NCBI GenBank assembly: GCA_030168575.1
Contig: CP115555.1
Span: 868,001-932,000 of the forward strand
DNA: 64,000 bases
Direction of reading: 5' to 3'
Origin: Methanomassiliicoccales archaeon LGM-RCC1
GTDB lineage: Archaea; Thermoplasmatota; Thermoplasmata; Methanomassiliicoccales; Methanomethylophilaceae
The translations under genes were made by a program, and so were the position numbers. This document shows positions 1 through 8,364 of this stretch, piece after piece. Below the pieces are notes generated by a model, which searched no databases, was not told the DNA's origin, and was given only the letters and a program-made list of their open reading frames with translations. The first letter of the stretch is position 1. Each line of letters opens with the position of its first letter.

Positions 1-419
1 TCATCTTCGAGGTCCACAGCTTCACCGAGCAGTCCGACCGCATAGACAAGATCGAGAAGCTGGCGGCCACGGGGACGATATCCTTGGTGATCATAGATTC
101 CCTCACGATGTTCTACCGTCTCAATTATGAGGACGCCTATGTGAGGAACGATTTCATCAGGCAGACCGAGGTGCTGCTGAACATGGCCCGCCAGTACAAC
201 ATAGCGGTCATGCTCACGTCGCAGGTGTACTCCAACATCACCAACGGCGGAGTGGAGTTCCTCGGCGGTCATGCTCTGCATCACAACGCGAAGACCATCA
301 TCCGTCTCGACAAGAGGACGGAGGGCAGACGCGCTGCTGTGATAATCAAGCACAGGAGCCTTCCAGAGGGAAGGGCGGCGATGTACCGCATCACCGAGAA
401 CGGAATCTCGGATATCTGA
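1..419 (+). CDS. radB: DNA repair/recombination protein RadB, C-terminal part
   Basis: The gene enters from the left edge with the frame open from base 3, so only the last ~139 codons are visible. RadB is the archaeal RecA/Rad51 paralogue thought to assist RadA in homologous recombination. The visible part has the Walker B-like strand ending in IIDSLTMFYR, then an L1/L2-like region (LTSQVYSN) and the C-terminal strand pair expected of this short RecA-core family. The Walker A part lies outside the window. The stop is two bases from the convergent idsA stop. RadA itself is the main alternative, but the compact end and the DSLTM(F/L)YR motif favour RadB. Confidence 0.85.
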   Translation, partial: IFEVHSFTEQSDRIDKIEKLAATGTISLVIIDSLTMFYRLNYEDAYVRNDFIRQTEVLLNMARQYNIAVMLTSQVYSNITNGGVEFLGGHALHHNAKTIIRLDKRTEGRRAAVIIKHRSLPEGRAAMYRITENGISDI

Positions 420-420
420 T

Positions 421-1407
421 TCAGACGTCCCTGTCTATAGCGTATCTCGCAAGGGAGATCATGAACTCCTTATCCTCGCTCTCCGGCAGGAACTGGATCT
501 TGGCGATGGCGTTCTCCACCTTCTTCTTCGCGAGGTCGAGGTTGTACTGGATCGCTCCGCAGTCCTCCATGATCTGCTTGGCACGGGCGCACTGCTCGTC
601 GGTGGCGTCCATGTTCCCCAGTATCGACTTGAACTCATCGAGGAGCTTCTGGTCCTTCAGGACGGAGATCGTGTGGGTGACCATGCAGGTGCATTTGCCC
701 TTGCGGATGTCGTTCCCGACGGACTTGCCGGTCTTGGATGAGTCCCCGGCGATGCCCAGGTAGTCGTCGAACATCTGGAATCCCAACCCGAGATCCATGG
801 CATACTCGTTAATGGCCTTGACCTCCTCGGGTTTCGCTCCGCCGATGATCGCTCCTCCTGCAGCGGCTGCTGCGAATAGGACGCTGGTCTTCAGCTTGAT
901 GGTCTCGAGATAGACCTCCTCGGAGACTATCTGTCCCTCGTTGTTGATGTCCATCTGCTGACCGCGTGCGAGGTCCCAAACGGCCTTCGCTACGTACTTC
1001 AGGACATCCCTCATCCTGTCAGCGGGCACATCCAGGTCCGCGATGATCTGGTATGCCTTTGCGAAAAGGGCATCTCCCGCGAGGACCGCGGTGGGCATGC
1101 CGTATCCAATGTGGATGGTGGTCATTCCCCTGCGCTTCTCGTCGCCGTCCATGAGGTCGTCGTGTATGAGCGTGAAGTTGTGTATGTACTCGATGGCGAC
1201 TGCGAGGGGGACGGCCTTCGAGGCGTCCCCTCCCACTGCCCTGCAGCATGCGACGGCCATAGCCGGGCGCATCCTCTTGCCTCCGGCGAAGGGATACTGC
1301 TTGGACGCATCCATCAGCACCTTGGGCTCCTCGTCCCCGATGTAGCTCTTTATAGGCCCGTCCAGTTCGGCGGACATCTTCTTCAGGTATTCTTTGGCGT
1401 CAATCAT
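421..1407 (-). CDS. idsA: Geranylgeranyl/farnesyl diphosphate synthase (polyprenyl synthetase)
   Basis: Trans-prenyltransferase that condenses IPP with allylic diphosphates to make C15-C20 chains for archaeal membrane lipids. The first Asp-rich motif is DDLMD at residues ~83-87 and the second is DDYLG at ~214-218 (DDxxG form), both binding Mg-diphosphate; GGKRMRP near residue 42 is the usual IPP-binding segment. At 328 residues it is normal for the family. I start at ATG 1407 because it overlaps the upstream fni stop (ATGA), the usual coupling in this operon; an in-frame ATG at 1422 would add five residues. Last gene of the ipk-fni-idsA operon. Product chain length cannot be decided by eye. 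Confidence 0.92.
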   Translation of the reverse strand: MIDAKEYLKKMSAELDGPIKSYIGDEEPKVLMDASKQYPFAGGKRMRPAMAVACCRAVGGDASKAVPLAVAIEYIHNFTLIHDDLMDGDEKRRGMTTIHIGYGMPTAVLAGDALFAKAYQIIADLDVPADRMRDVLKYVAKAVWDLARGQQMDINNEGQIVSEEVYLETIKLKTSVLFAAAAAGGAIIGGAKPEEVKAINEYAMDLGLGFQMFDDYLGIAGDSSKTGKSVGNDIRKGKCTCMVTHTISVLKDQKLLDEFKSILGNMDATDEQCARAKQIMEDCGAIQYNLDLAKKKVENAIAKIQFLPESEDKEFMISLARYAIDRDV

Positions 1408-2456
1408 ATCTGGTCCATCCATTCCTTGGTCTCGCCAAGCACGACGTACCTGGCCTTCGAAAGCTGTTTGAGGTTCTTGGAACCGGTGAGCAGCATGGCT
1501 GCCTTCAGTTCCTGGATTATGATGTTGAGCTTCTCCTTGACCGCATCAGCGGATTCGGAGGCCTCTTTGAGGATGACGTTCGCGACTCCCGCGGCATCGG
1601 CGCCCATAGCTATCGATGATGCGACGTGGATCCCATCCAATATTCCTCCGGAGGAGATCAGCTGCATGCCGCATTCTGCGCATTGGGAGAGCGAGACCGG
1701 GGACGGTATGCCCCAATCGAAGAATGTGTCGCCGAGGCTCGTCCTGACGGGGTCCTCGGTCTCCAGCGCACGGTAGAATTCCACTGCTGAGAAGCTGGTG
1801 CCTCCCATTCCGGAGATGTCCAGTCCCTGCACTCCGATCCCTTTGAGCCTGTCAGTGACGGACTTGGAGATCCCTGCACCGGTCTCCTTGACCATGACCG
1901 GACCCTTCCTGGCGAGGTTGCGTATGGATTCGTAGCATCCGTCGAAGTTCGTGTCGCCCTCGGGCTGAACGATCTCCTGGAGGGGGTTGAGATGCACGGC
2001 TAGGATGTCTGCGTCGATGAGCTCTATCGCGCTCTCGATCATATCGTCGGTGTACTTCGCACCCTTCTCCTGGTCTATGAGCTGGACGGCACCGATGTTC
2101 CCTATCATGAGGGGCACATCGTAGTCCTTGACGACGGAGTAGCTGCTGGGTGCGGAACCCATGACTCCAGCGCGCTCGCTTCCCACACCCATACCGATCC
2201 CCAGCTCGGCGCAGGCCTCTGCGATGTTCTTGTTGATCTTCTTCGCTCCGGTGAAACCGCCGGTTATCGCGGTGACGATCAGCGGCGCCTCTAGCTTCTT
2301 GCCGAACAGCGTGCATGACGTATCCACGTCTGATGCGTTGATCTCCGGCAGCGCGTTGTGGATGAGCCTGATGTCATCCCAGTAGCAGTAGCCGGGTGCG
2401 ACGCGTTCGTTCATGCATATCCTGATGTGATCCGCTTTCCTGTCCTTGATTGTCAT
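1404..2456 (-). CDS. fni: Isopentenyl-diphosphate delta-isomerase, type 2 (FMN-dependent)
   Basis: Interconverts IPP and DMAPP, giving the starter unit for idsA. The N-terminus begins MTIKDRKADHIRIC and has the family's RK.DHI segment. Other hallmarks are the APLIVTAITGG strand, the GVGSERAG segment (~residues 78-86), VKETGAGIS, the ISGMGGTSF phosphate-binding loop and a late SSGGI/GAD FMN-binding region. Length 350 residues, as expected for a TIM-barrel type 2 enzyme. Start chosen at ATG 2456, four bases after the ipk stop; a longer frame to 2558 would run inside ipk. Overlaps idsA by 4 bases. Confidence 0.93.
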   Translation of the reverse strand: MTIKDRKADHIRICMNERVAPGYCYWDDIRLIHNALPEINASDVDTSCTLFGKKLEAPLIVTAITGGFTGAKKINKNIAEACAELGIGMGVGSERAGVMGSAPSSYSVVKDYDVPLMIGNIGAVQLIDQEKGAKYTDDMIESAIELIDADILAVHLNPLQEIVQPEGDTNFDGCYESIRNLARKGPVMVKETGAGISKSVTDRLKGIGVQGLDISGMGGTSFSAVEFYRALETEDPVRTSLGDTFFDWGIPSPVSLSQCAECGMQLISSGGILDGIHVASSIAMGADAAGVANVILKEASESADAVKEKLNIIIQELKAAMLLTGSKNLKQLSKARYVVLGETKEWMDQI

Positions 2457-2460
2457 GATA

Positions 2461-3231
2461 TCACGGCCTAACCTTGGTGCAGGGGACTTCCTCCCCCTTG
2501 AGCAGCGCCTCGAGCCTGCCGGGCACCGTACCGTTGACGAGGATGCACTCTCCGTCATCCCCGCACATTCTGATCATCTCTTCCACTTTGCCCTTGATGC
2601 CGCCAGTGACGTCCGCCACGGACAGCTCCGAGTCCAACTTATCGAGCATGCTGCTGTCGGCATACTCTATCAGCTTGGCGTTCTGATCCTTCTTCGGATC
2701 CGCTGTGTAGAGGCCGTCGACATCCGATACGAAGACTATCTTCGACGGCTTGAAGATGTCCGCTATTACCTCCATGGCCTGGTCCCCGGAACAGATGGCG
2801 AAACCGTAGGACCGGTCAGCCACGACGTCTCCAAACAGGACAGGCATGATGCCTATGTGGGCCAGTGCCTTTAATGCCTCGGGCTCGTTGACGATGAGCC
2901 TTCCCTTGTCCATGACGAAGCAGGATCCCGGAGGGACCGAGACCGCAGGAAGACCGACCTTGATGAGCTCTTGTGTCACCATGGCGCTCAGATCCCTGAC
3001 GTCGTGCTGAACCTGTGCCACGGCAGGGATCTGTCCGAAGTCCTTCAGTCCGTACTGAAGGGAGTACTTCTTGGCGATCATGTGGCCGAATGAACCGGCC
3101 CCGTGGACGATCATCACACCTACGCCAGCCGAAGCGATCTCCTTGCAAAGCCTAGCAGTCTGCTCCTGTTTGAAGGATCTGTACTGGGCCTTGTCGGTAA
3201 TCACGCTTCCGCCGAGCTTGATAAGTATCAT
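2461..3231 (-). CDS. ipk: Isopentenyl phosphate kinase
   Basis: Phosphorylates isopentenyl phosphate to IPP in the archaeal modified mevalonate route. Amino-acid-kinase fold: KLGGSVITDK at the N-terminus (residues ~5-14), VHGAGSFGH at ~42-50 with the catalytic His of the IPK family, the DVDGLYTADP strand and DVTGGIKGK near the C-terminus. Length 256 residues is typical. First gene of the three-gene isoprenoid operon, with a TATA box about 25 bases upstream of the ATG, so the mRNA is probably leaderless. Confidence 0.93.
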   Translation of the reverse strand: MILIKLGGSVITDKAQYRSFKQEQTARLCKEIASAGVGVMIVHGAGSFGHMIAKKYSLQYGLKDFGQIPAVAQVQHDVRDLSAMVTQELIKVGLPAVSVPPGSCFVMDKGRLIVNEPEALKALAHIGIMPVLFGDVVADRSYGFAICSGDQAMEVIADIFKPSKIVFVSDVDGLYTADPKKDQNAKLIEYADSSMLDKLDSELSVADVTGGIKGKVEEMIRMCGDDGECILVNGTVPGRLEALLKGEEVPCTKVRP

Positions 3232-3251
3232 CGTCTCGTGGATTGGTCTTC

Positions 3252-3260
3252 TTTATAATA
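3252..3260 (-). promoter_or_regulatory. TATA box of the ipk-fni-idsA operon
   Basis: On the minus strand the sequence reads TATTATAAAG, centred ~25 bases upstream of the ipk ATG at 3231. This is the archaeal box A distance for a transcript that starts at or next to the start codon. Confidence 0.6.
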
Positions 3261-3324
3261 AGATAGGCGGTCGCTATTGTCGAAAGAAATCGAGACTCCC
3301 GTCCACAGGATTAGAGAAGAAAAG

Positions 3325-3450
3325 TGGTTGACAGCGTGCCTGAGTTCCCGTACGCTTGCGCAATACAGTACAGACAGGTACGCGGGAGGGCTTTACTGCC
3401 GGGTTCGGAATGGGACCGGGTGTGACTCCTCCGCTATGGCCGTCATACCA
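3325..3450 (-). rRNA. 5S ribosomal RNA
   Basis: The minus strand carries the canonical 5S core: GGCCATAGCGG, CCCGGTCCCATTCCGAACCCGG, and the helix IV/V region ending GGGAACTCAGGCACGC. The terminal helix I is TGGT..GACGG (3450-3440) paired with CTGTC.ACCA (3335-3325), which sets the approximate ends; they could be off by a few bases. It stands alone with no 16S or 23S gene nearby and has its own TATA box. Unlinked 5S genes are known in the Thermoplasmata and related lineages. Confidence 0.95.
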
Positions 3451-3470
3451 ATACGGAGGATAGGAGAGAA

Positions 3471-3478
3471 GTATATAA
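3471..3478 (-). promoter_or_regulatory. TATA box of the 5S rRNA gene
   Basis: Minus-strand TTATATAC centred ~26 bases upstream of the predicted 5S 5' end at 3450, the expected spacing for an archaeal promoter. Because the box is nearly symmetrical it could also act rightward, but no gene starts in that direction. Confidence 0.65.
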
Positions 3479-3485
3479 CATTTGC

Positions 3486-3586
3486 TGGGCACCGATTGAC
3501 GGGGTAAGGCCCCCGTGCGTAGGAGGACGCCCGGGTGCCTTATTTCGGGAGCCGTACCAATAGGCAAGCAATACGGGTCCCGAACG
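3486..3586. ncRNA. Compact structured element between mtaB and 5S rRNA (candidate ncRNA or 3' UTR structure)
   Basis: About 100 bases with dense pairing. GGCACC (3488-3493) pairs with GGTGCC (3534-3539) and encloses two hairpins: ACGGGG/CCCCGT (3499-3504/3511-3516) and GCGT/ACGC (3517-3520/3527-3530), making a three-way junction. Next to it, CGGGA.CCGTA (3546-3556) pairs with TACGG..CCCG (3572-3582). It lies ~165 bases beyond the mtaB stop, so it could be the 3' end of the mtaCB transcript (minus strand) or an independent RNA. I could not match it to RNase P RNA, SRP RNA or a tRNA. The rest of 3587-3751 holds a run of nine C (about 3707-3715) and nothing else I recognise. Confidence 0.4.
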
Positions 3587-3751
3587 ATTCTGTCATATCA
3601 TATTACTATTTAGCAGGGGTAGGAAAAGAAGTCCACAATAATGAACATCTGGATGGAGTTCCCTTGACACAAAATTGTCGAGTTGGAGGGATTTAGAGGG
3701 GTTGCCCCCCCCCAGGAGGATGAGGGGAGCTGTTGGGGTTTATAGGTGATC

Positions 3752-5152
3752 TCAGAGACCGTAGTTCTTGAGGTTGTAGTTGGGGACGATCTCCTTGTAC
3801 TCCTTGTGGGCCCACTCGGTGAACTTGTCAGTGTCCTCGGGAAGGGCGGTGAGCTTCTTGTGGATATCCTGGAGTGTCTCCAACTGCTTGACGGTGAGGC
3901 CAAGCTCCTTGGATTCGTATCCCTTGAGCAGTATCTCGGCAGCCTTGATTCCGGCCGCCCTTGATCTGAGGTAGAGGTCGTTTCCGTTCTCGGCGATGGC
4001 CTTTCCGATCTCCCAGGCGTGGTCGTATGCGAGGATGTATCCCTCGGGTCCTCTGTATCTGTCAGCGTACATGTACAGGTCCCTGAGGGTCTTCTCCTGC
4101 TTGAGCTGGATGGCGGTGTTCATCAGAGCGGCTTCGTATCCGATGGATCCGAACCAGCACTGGACGGATGTTCCTCCGAACTCGGGGTGGTACTCGACGG
4201 ACTCGTTGGACCAGAGGTCGCAGCACTGAGCGATGAGGTTACCCTGCAGATCGCAGTGTGCGCACTGGCAGTTCTTTCCCTCCTGTGTGGTGGGCTTTCC
4301 TGCGATGGCCTTGACGATAGGGCCTTCGTAACCGCAGTCCTTGTCGGGTCCGAGGGCTCCGCACTCCCAGGCACACAGGGTCCTGGCGGATGCGATTGCA
4401 CGGGTGACGGCGGAGAAGGTCCTCTGGACGTCCTGATCCATCATTCCTCCGGCCATGAACATGGAAACGTTCGCTCCGGAACAGTTGGTGTCTCCACCAG
4501 GTGTGCAGTGGTTCCTCTTTGCGATGTCGACCATCTGCTCCCAGGTCCAGGTCATGTCGATGGATCCGAGGTATCCGACACCGTATAGGAAAGCGACGAT
4601 GTCTCCGTTGGTGACGGCGTAGTCTGCGAACTCCTTTCCTCCGACTGACTCGACGGACAGGTTGTCGGCTCCGTTCTCGCATGCGATGTCGCAGCACTCG
4701 AAGAACTTCTCGGGGTATGCGTGGACGGTGTCCATCCCGGGCCTGAGTCCGTGGTCGGCCTCACGCTGATCGGGGATGGTCTGTCTCGTACCGCAGTTGA
4801 GTCCGTACTCCTCATGGTATTTCTCGCACATCTCCTCCTGGCCCGCGACGACGGGTGCGGAGAGCTTGGCCTGGTTCATCTGGGAGACCCACTCGGTCTC
4901 CAGCTGGACGTTGGGGAATCCGACGGTGACAGCCCTGTCGAGGATGTCCTTTGTGATGTAATCTACATACTCCTTCCTGAGCTTCTCGGGGTCCTTCTCG
5001 GTTCCGGGCCTGGGGGCGTAGTTGATCTCAGGGACGACGTATCCTGCGCCGAGCTTCAGACCGAATCCGTAGGATACGGGGTGCTTAGAGTGCCCCATTA
5101 CCATGTCGTCTGCGCTCTCGTATGCCATACTCGTGTATCTTGTTACTGCCAT
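3752..5152 (-). CDS. mtaB: Methanol:corrinoid methyltransferase MtaB
   Basis: Zinc enzyme that cleaves methanol and methylates the Co(I) corrinoid of MtaC, the first step of methanol-dependent methanogenesis. The zinc ligands are recognisable as Glu168 (VESVGG), Cys224 (TNCSG) and Cys273 (KDCGYE), offset by exactly four from the Methanosarcina barkeri residues E164, C220 and C269. Length 466 residues is close to the family norm. It follows mtaC in the same transcript with a one-base gap and ends in TGA; there is no in-frame TAG, so no pyrrolysine is needed. Cytoplasmic, working as a complex with MtaC. Confidence 0.97.
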   Translation of the reverse strand: MAVTRYTSMAYESADDMVMGHSKHPVSYGFGLKLGAGYVVPEINYAPRPGTEKDPEKLRKEYVDYITKDILDRAVTVGFPNVQLETEWVSQMNQAKLSAPVVAGQEEMCEKYHEEYGLNCGTRQTIPDQREADHGLRPGMDTVHAYPEKFFECCDIACENGADNLSVESVGGKEFADYAVTNGDIVAFLYGVGYLGSIDMTWTWEQMVDIAKRNHCTPGGDTNCSGANVSMFMAGGMMDQDVQRTFSAVTRAIASARTLCAWECGALGPDKDCGYEGPIVKAIAGKPTTQEGKNCQCAHCDLQGNLIAQCCDLWSNESVEYHPEFGGTSVQCWFGSIGYEAALMNTAIQLKQEKTLRDLYMYADRYRGPEGYILAYDHAWEIGKAIAENGNDLYLRSRAAGIKAAEILLKGYESKELGLTVKQLETLQDIHKKLTALPEDTDKFTEWAHKEYKEIVPNYNLKNYGL

Positions 5153-5153
5153 C

Positions 5154-5936
5154 TCACTGACCTCCTACAATGCCGTCCCACTCTTCTCTGATCTGCTTCC
5201 AGGTGTATCCCTGTCTGATCTTCTCCGCGATGATGGGCGTCTGGGGCGCCTTCTCCGAGTAGATACCGAGATCGTAGGAGTTGGCGTACTCCCTGTTGAC
5301 CGCTCCGCCGCATCCCATCAGGGGGATGTTGATTCCCTTGTCCTGGAGCATCTTAGCTTCAGTGGGGAATGCGGACATGGTTGTGGTCATGAGGGCGGTT
5401 CCGCTGGCGAACAGGGGCTTGACCTCTTCGACCTTAGCGATGAAGTCCACGATAGGTACGTCACGTCCCATGTCGACGACATCGTATCCTGAGGACCTAA
5501 CCATAACAGCTGCAATGTTCTTTCCGATGTCATGGGGGTCTCCCTCGGCAGCGTGCATGACGACGGTTCCCTTGGACTCGCGTCCTCCGGGGACCTGCTT
5601 CTCTGCGATCGCGATTCCGATCTCCATGGTCTTTGCGGCCATCATGATCTCGGGCAGGAAGTACACGTGCTCTGCGTACAGCTTTGCTACACACTCCATT
5701 CCTGCTACCAATCCATTATTGATAATATCAAGGGGATCCCTTGTTTTGAGGGCCTCCATAACGGTAGGTCCGACTGTCTTGAACTGCATGTGCAGAACCT
5801 GCTCTGCTACCTTTCTGAATACTTCGTCGGTAGGCAGCATCTTCTCTGCCATCTCCTCGGGCGTCAACGTCACCTGCATATCGATGTCGTAGCGCTTGAG
5901 GACTTTTGTGAAATCTGCTCCTTCTTTGCTTAGCAC
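5154..5936 (-). CDS. mtaC: Methanol corrinoid protein MtaC
   Basis: Carries the corrinoid that shuttles the methyl group from MtaB to an MtaA-type methyltransferase. An N-terminal helical cap (residues ~25-110) is followed by a cobalamin-binding Rossmann domain with DPHDIG at residues 133-138; His135 is the lower cobalt ligand, matching His136 in M. barkeri. Length 260 residues. The start codon is GTG at 5936, chosen because the overlapping ATG at 5938 is in another frame and stops at once; AGGTGG lies about four bases upstream. First gene of the mtaCB pair, with a TATA box near 5982. Confidence 0.97.
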   Translation of the reverse strand: MLSKEGADFTKVLKRYDIDMQVTLTPEEMAEKMLPTDEVFRKVAEQVLHMQFKTVGPTVMEALKTRDPLDIINNGLVAGMECVAKLYAEHVYFLPEIMMAAKTMEIGIAIAEKQVPGGRESKGTVVMHAAEGDPHDIGKNIAAVMVRSSGYDVVDMGRDVPIVDFIAKVEEVKPLFASGTALMTTTMSAFPTEAKMLQDKGINIPLMGCGGAVNREYANSYDLGIYSEKAPQTPIIAEKIRQGYTWKQIREEWDGIVGGQ

Positions 5937-5978
5937 ATTACCACCTTTTGAGGTTGGATGGATGTTACGAGTGGAATG

Positions 5979-5986
5979 TTTATAAC
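5979..5986 (-). promoter_or_regulatory. TATA box of mtaCB
   Basis: Minus-strand GTTATAAA, ~45 bases upstream of the mtaC GTG start. Predicted start of transcription near 5956 leaves a ~20-base leader containing an AGGTGG ribosome-binding site. The 200 bases further upstream (6000-6200) are very AT-rich and shared with the divergent transposase-like gene. Confidence 0.55.
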
Positions 5987-6153
5987 CCGTCTCAAAATCG
6001 AAATGACCATTTTAAATTATAACATTTATAAAACTTTGTTTAAAAATTCATGGATGAATGATATATCCATATATCGTTTAAGTTTGTAATAAATAATTAT
6101 ACTGGATTGTATAGTAATTGGGTTTTATTGGATGAATTAGGTGTGTTGATATC

Positions 6154-6184
6154 ATATGTATAATCGAAAAATTATATGTATAAT
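6154..6184. repeat. Two direct copies of ATATGTATAAT in the mtaCB/transposase-like intergenic region
   Basis: The 11-mer occurs at 6154-6164 and again at 6174-6184, 20 bases apart (about two helical turns), just upstream of the gene at 6205 and ~220 bases from mtaC. Spacing of two turns suits paired protein-binding sites, but the region is so AT-rich that chance is possible. Confidence 0.3.
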
Positions 6185-6204
6185 TACAATATTATACAAA
6201 ATGA

Positions 6205-7719
6205 ATGTCATCGATTGTCTATCTGAGAAATCGGAAGTCCAATACTATTTATGCTTATCTGAACGAATCCGTTTGGGATCCAGATAAGAAGAAGTGCGTC
6301 AACAAGCGCAAATGCATAGGACACGTGGATCCGGGGACCGGCGAGATTGTCCCGAACAGGGCCAGCAAGACAAGAGATTATCCCACAGTCCGTTCCGTTT
6401 TTGTCAGCAAGATGTTCGACAAGGTGGCCAAGGACATGCTGCTCTCCGAGACCCTGGCGTTATCGTTCCCGGATGATTGGAAGAAGATAATGACCGTAGC
6501 GTACTATCTCGCATCCACCGGAGGGGAGCTGCAGTTTTGCAAGCAGTGGAGCGAGAACAACAGGGCACCCTACAACTCCATCATGACTGAGCATGTCATG
6601 AACGAGCTGCTGTCCAACATCACCTCCAACGGCATCTCCCTATTCTTCACGCTATGGAAGCTACGTGTGCAGCCCGACGAGACATACGAGAGCTCCATCA
6701 GCTTCAGCGACTCGGAGAACGATATGAGTGAGTATTCGAAGAGGTACAATATCGATTTCAACATCAACAGCAACAGGACGAAGATGGACATCTTCTTCAG
6801 CACCAAGAACAACATACCGTTGTGCTATCAGCTGTCCAATATGGCCACTGGCCACAAGATCGGCGATTACGATGTATACAGGGAGAGCTTCAGCAGGCTG
6901 TCGTCATTCATGGACGAGGAGAACGGGGATCCGCTCGACCCTTCACTGGTGGCTTACGCAGGCAGCAACCTCATCGTCCGTACCCGTCCCGACAACGAGT
7001 TCGTCTCCGGGATGATCGAGAAGGCCGAACCGTCGATGACCAATCCGGAGAACTACAGGATACTGTTTGGAACCCCACTGTTCATAGAAACGTACATGCA
7101 CCATGTGAATGGGAGAAAGCTCTACATCCACATCTTCTTCGATCCGAACAAGGCCGTCCAGGATCTGTCCACATTCATCTCCATCATCAATCTGTGCAAG
7201 TACGAGTTGGAGACCAACCGTCCCGTCGAGGGTCATCAGGAGCTGTACGACAAGTACCTGATAGTCACGGAGGACGAGAGAGGGAGGCAGGTGGTCTCTC
7301 ATAACAGCGAGGCCATCCTCCACCACAACCAGTACCTAGGTTACTCGACGATCATCTCCAACTTCACCCGCAACCCGTCGACGGCGCTGATACCGTTCCT
7401 TCAGAACAAGACGATCACGGGAATGTTCGAGAACATGAAGAACGAGTACGACAGTACGACATTCAACCTCTTCACCGAATCCAACTACCTGAGCAGGATA
7501 TTCATCCAGTTCCTGGCGCTGATCCTGAGGATGCAGGTCGAGAACATCATGATATCCAAGAAGCTGAACAAGACCCTGACCTACAAGCAGCTAATCGCCG
7601 AGCTGTCATCCATCAGGACGATAAACGTGCCGGGCACGAAGAAACCCATGCAGACGATGCTGAGCGACACTCACATACGCATCTTAAACGCGTTCGAGAT
7701 AGACTACGATCTAGAATGA
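6205..7719 (+). CDS. IS1634/IS4-like transposase homologue, catalytic residues apparently lost
   Basis: A 504-residue protein with the N-terminal signature of IS1634-type transposases: a YAYLNESVWDPDKKK segment followed by KRKCIGHVDPGTGEIVPN. The middle aligns in character with the RNase H-like core (MDIFFSTKNNIPLCYQLSNMATGHKIGD resembles the stretch after the first Asp). Where active members have a second Asp in a (V/A)DRG-like motif, this protein reads VAYAGS, and the late E..F...K motif reads ITGMFENMK. The frame is intact, and I see no terminal inverted repeats or target duplication. It may be a decaying element or a domesticated gene. It is divergent from mtaC across AT-rich DNA and abuts hypC tail to tail. 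Confidence 0.65.
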   Translation: MSSIVYLRNRKSNTIYAYLNESVWDPDKKKCVNKRKCIGHVDPGTGEIVPNRASKTRDYPTVRSVFVSKMFDKVAKDMLLSETLALSFPDDWKKIMTVAYYLASTGGELQFCKQWSENNRAPYNSIMTEHVMNELLSNITSNGISLFFTLWKLRVQPDETYESSISFSDSENDMSEYSKRYNIDFNINSNRTKMDIFFSTKNNIPLCYQLSNMATGHKIGDYDVYRESFSRLSSFMDEENGDPLDPSLVAYAGSNLIVRTRPDNEFVSGMIEKAEPSMTNPENYRILFGTPLFIETYMHHVNGRKLYIHIFFDPNKAVQDLSTFISIINLCKYELETNRPVEGHQELYDKYLIVTEDERGRQVVSHNSEAILHHNQYLGYSTIISNFTRNPSTALIPFLQNKTITGMFENMKNEYDSTTFNLFTESNYLSRIFIQFLALILRMQVENIMISKKLNKTLTYKQLIAELSSIRTINVPGTKKPMQTMLSDTHIRILNAFEIDYDLE

Positions 7720-7950
7720 TCAGCAATATGTGGTCTTGTCGCTGTCGAGGACCTCGTTCCAGAGCCTGATGGTCTCCTGAGCATCCTCCTCGTCCATGAT
7801 CTGGATGGCAAAACCTGCATGGATAACCGCCCACATGCCGACCTCCGCCTCGACCATTGCGACGTTGGCCTTCCTGGTCACTCCGCCGAAGTCCACATCG
7901 GCCATCTCTCCATCGATCTTTACGATCTTCCCGGGTATAGCTAGGCACAT
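7720..7950 (-). CDS. hypC: Hydrogenase maturation chaperone HypC
   Basis: Small (76 residues) HypC/HupF-family chaperone that escorts iron-cyanide intermediates from HypD to the large subunit of NiFe hydrogenases. It starts MCLAIPGKIV, with the essential Cys2, and has the family's beta-barrel pattern (D.GG.....). It lies four bases downstream of nac in the same direction, so it is probably co-transcribed. No other hyp gene is in the window. Confidence 0.92.
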   Translation of the reverse strand: MCLAIPGKIVKIDGEMADVDFGGVTRKANVAMVEAEVGMWAVIHAGFAIQIMDEEDAQETIRLWNEVLDSDKTTYC

Positions 7951-7954
7951 GGTA

Positions 7955-8326
7955 TCACTCCGTCATGATCTTGAGGATGGCCTCTGCGGGCTGGCCGTCC
8001 GTCGCTGTAAGCGCGGCGATGGCCTTCTCCCTGTCGCATCCGGTCTGACTCATGACCAGGTCGACATCGGATGCTGCGAACGTCACCTCGGGCTCTGAGG
8101 ATCCCTCATCGGAGCCACCCAGCGGCCTGACGGTCTCGGGACCGCTGACCTGATAGCTCTTCTGTCCGCCCATCTCGACGCAGATGACGTCGGCACCCTT
8201 GAGCACGATCTCGTTCGTCCTGGTCCTGATTATGACCTCGGTGACGTCCTCGAGACTGTTCTGCTTGATGCCCATCTGTTTCATCGCCTTCTGCATCTGG
8301 CGAGGGTTCATTCTCATTCCGCCCAT
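7955..8326 (-). CDS. nac: Nascent polypeptide-associated complex protein (archaeal NAC)
   Basis: Ribosome-associated chaperone that contacts emerging peptides. The N-terminal GGMRMNPRQMQKAMKQMGI segment is typical of archaeal NAC, followed by the NAC beta-barrel (VIIRTRTNEIVLKGADV) and a C-terminal UBA domain (residues ~85-123, ending EAILKIM). 123 residues. A TATA-like TTTAAATAA ~27 bases upstream suggests a leaderless start at ATG 8326. Confidence 0.93.
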   Translation of the reverse strand: MGGMRMNPRQMQKAMKQMGIKQNSLEDVTEVIIRTRTNEIVLKGADVICVEMGGQKSYQVSGPETVRPLGGSDEGSSEPEVTFAASDVDLVMSQTGCDREKAIAALTATDGQPAEAILKIMTE

Positions 8327-8364
8327 GGTATCCTCATCCTATGACGTTTATTTAAAAAGTATTT

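Noticed and set aside
3752-5152. Pyrrolysine codon in the methyltransferase gene
   Set aside because: mtaB has no in-frame TAG and ends in TGA; Pyl is expected in methylamine, not methanol, methyltransferases.
6000-7740. Active insertion sequence with terminal inverted repeats
   Set aside because: No inverted repeats or target-site duplication were found flanking the transposase-like gene, and key residues are altered.
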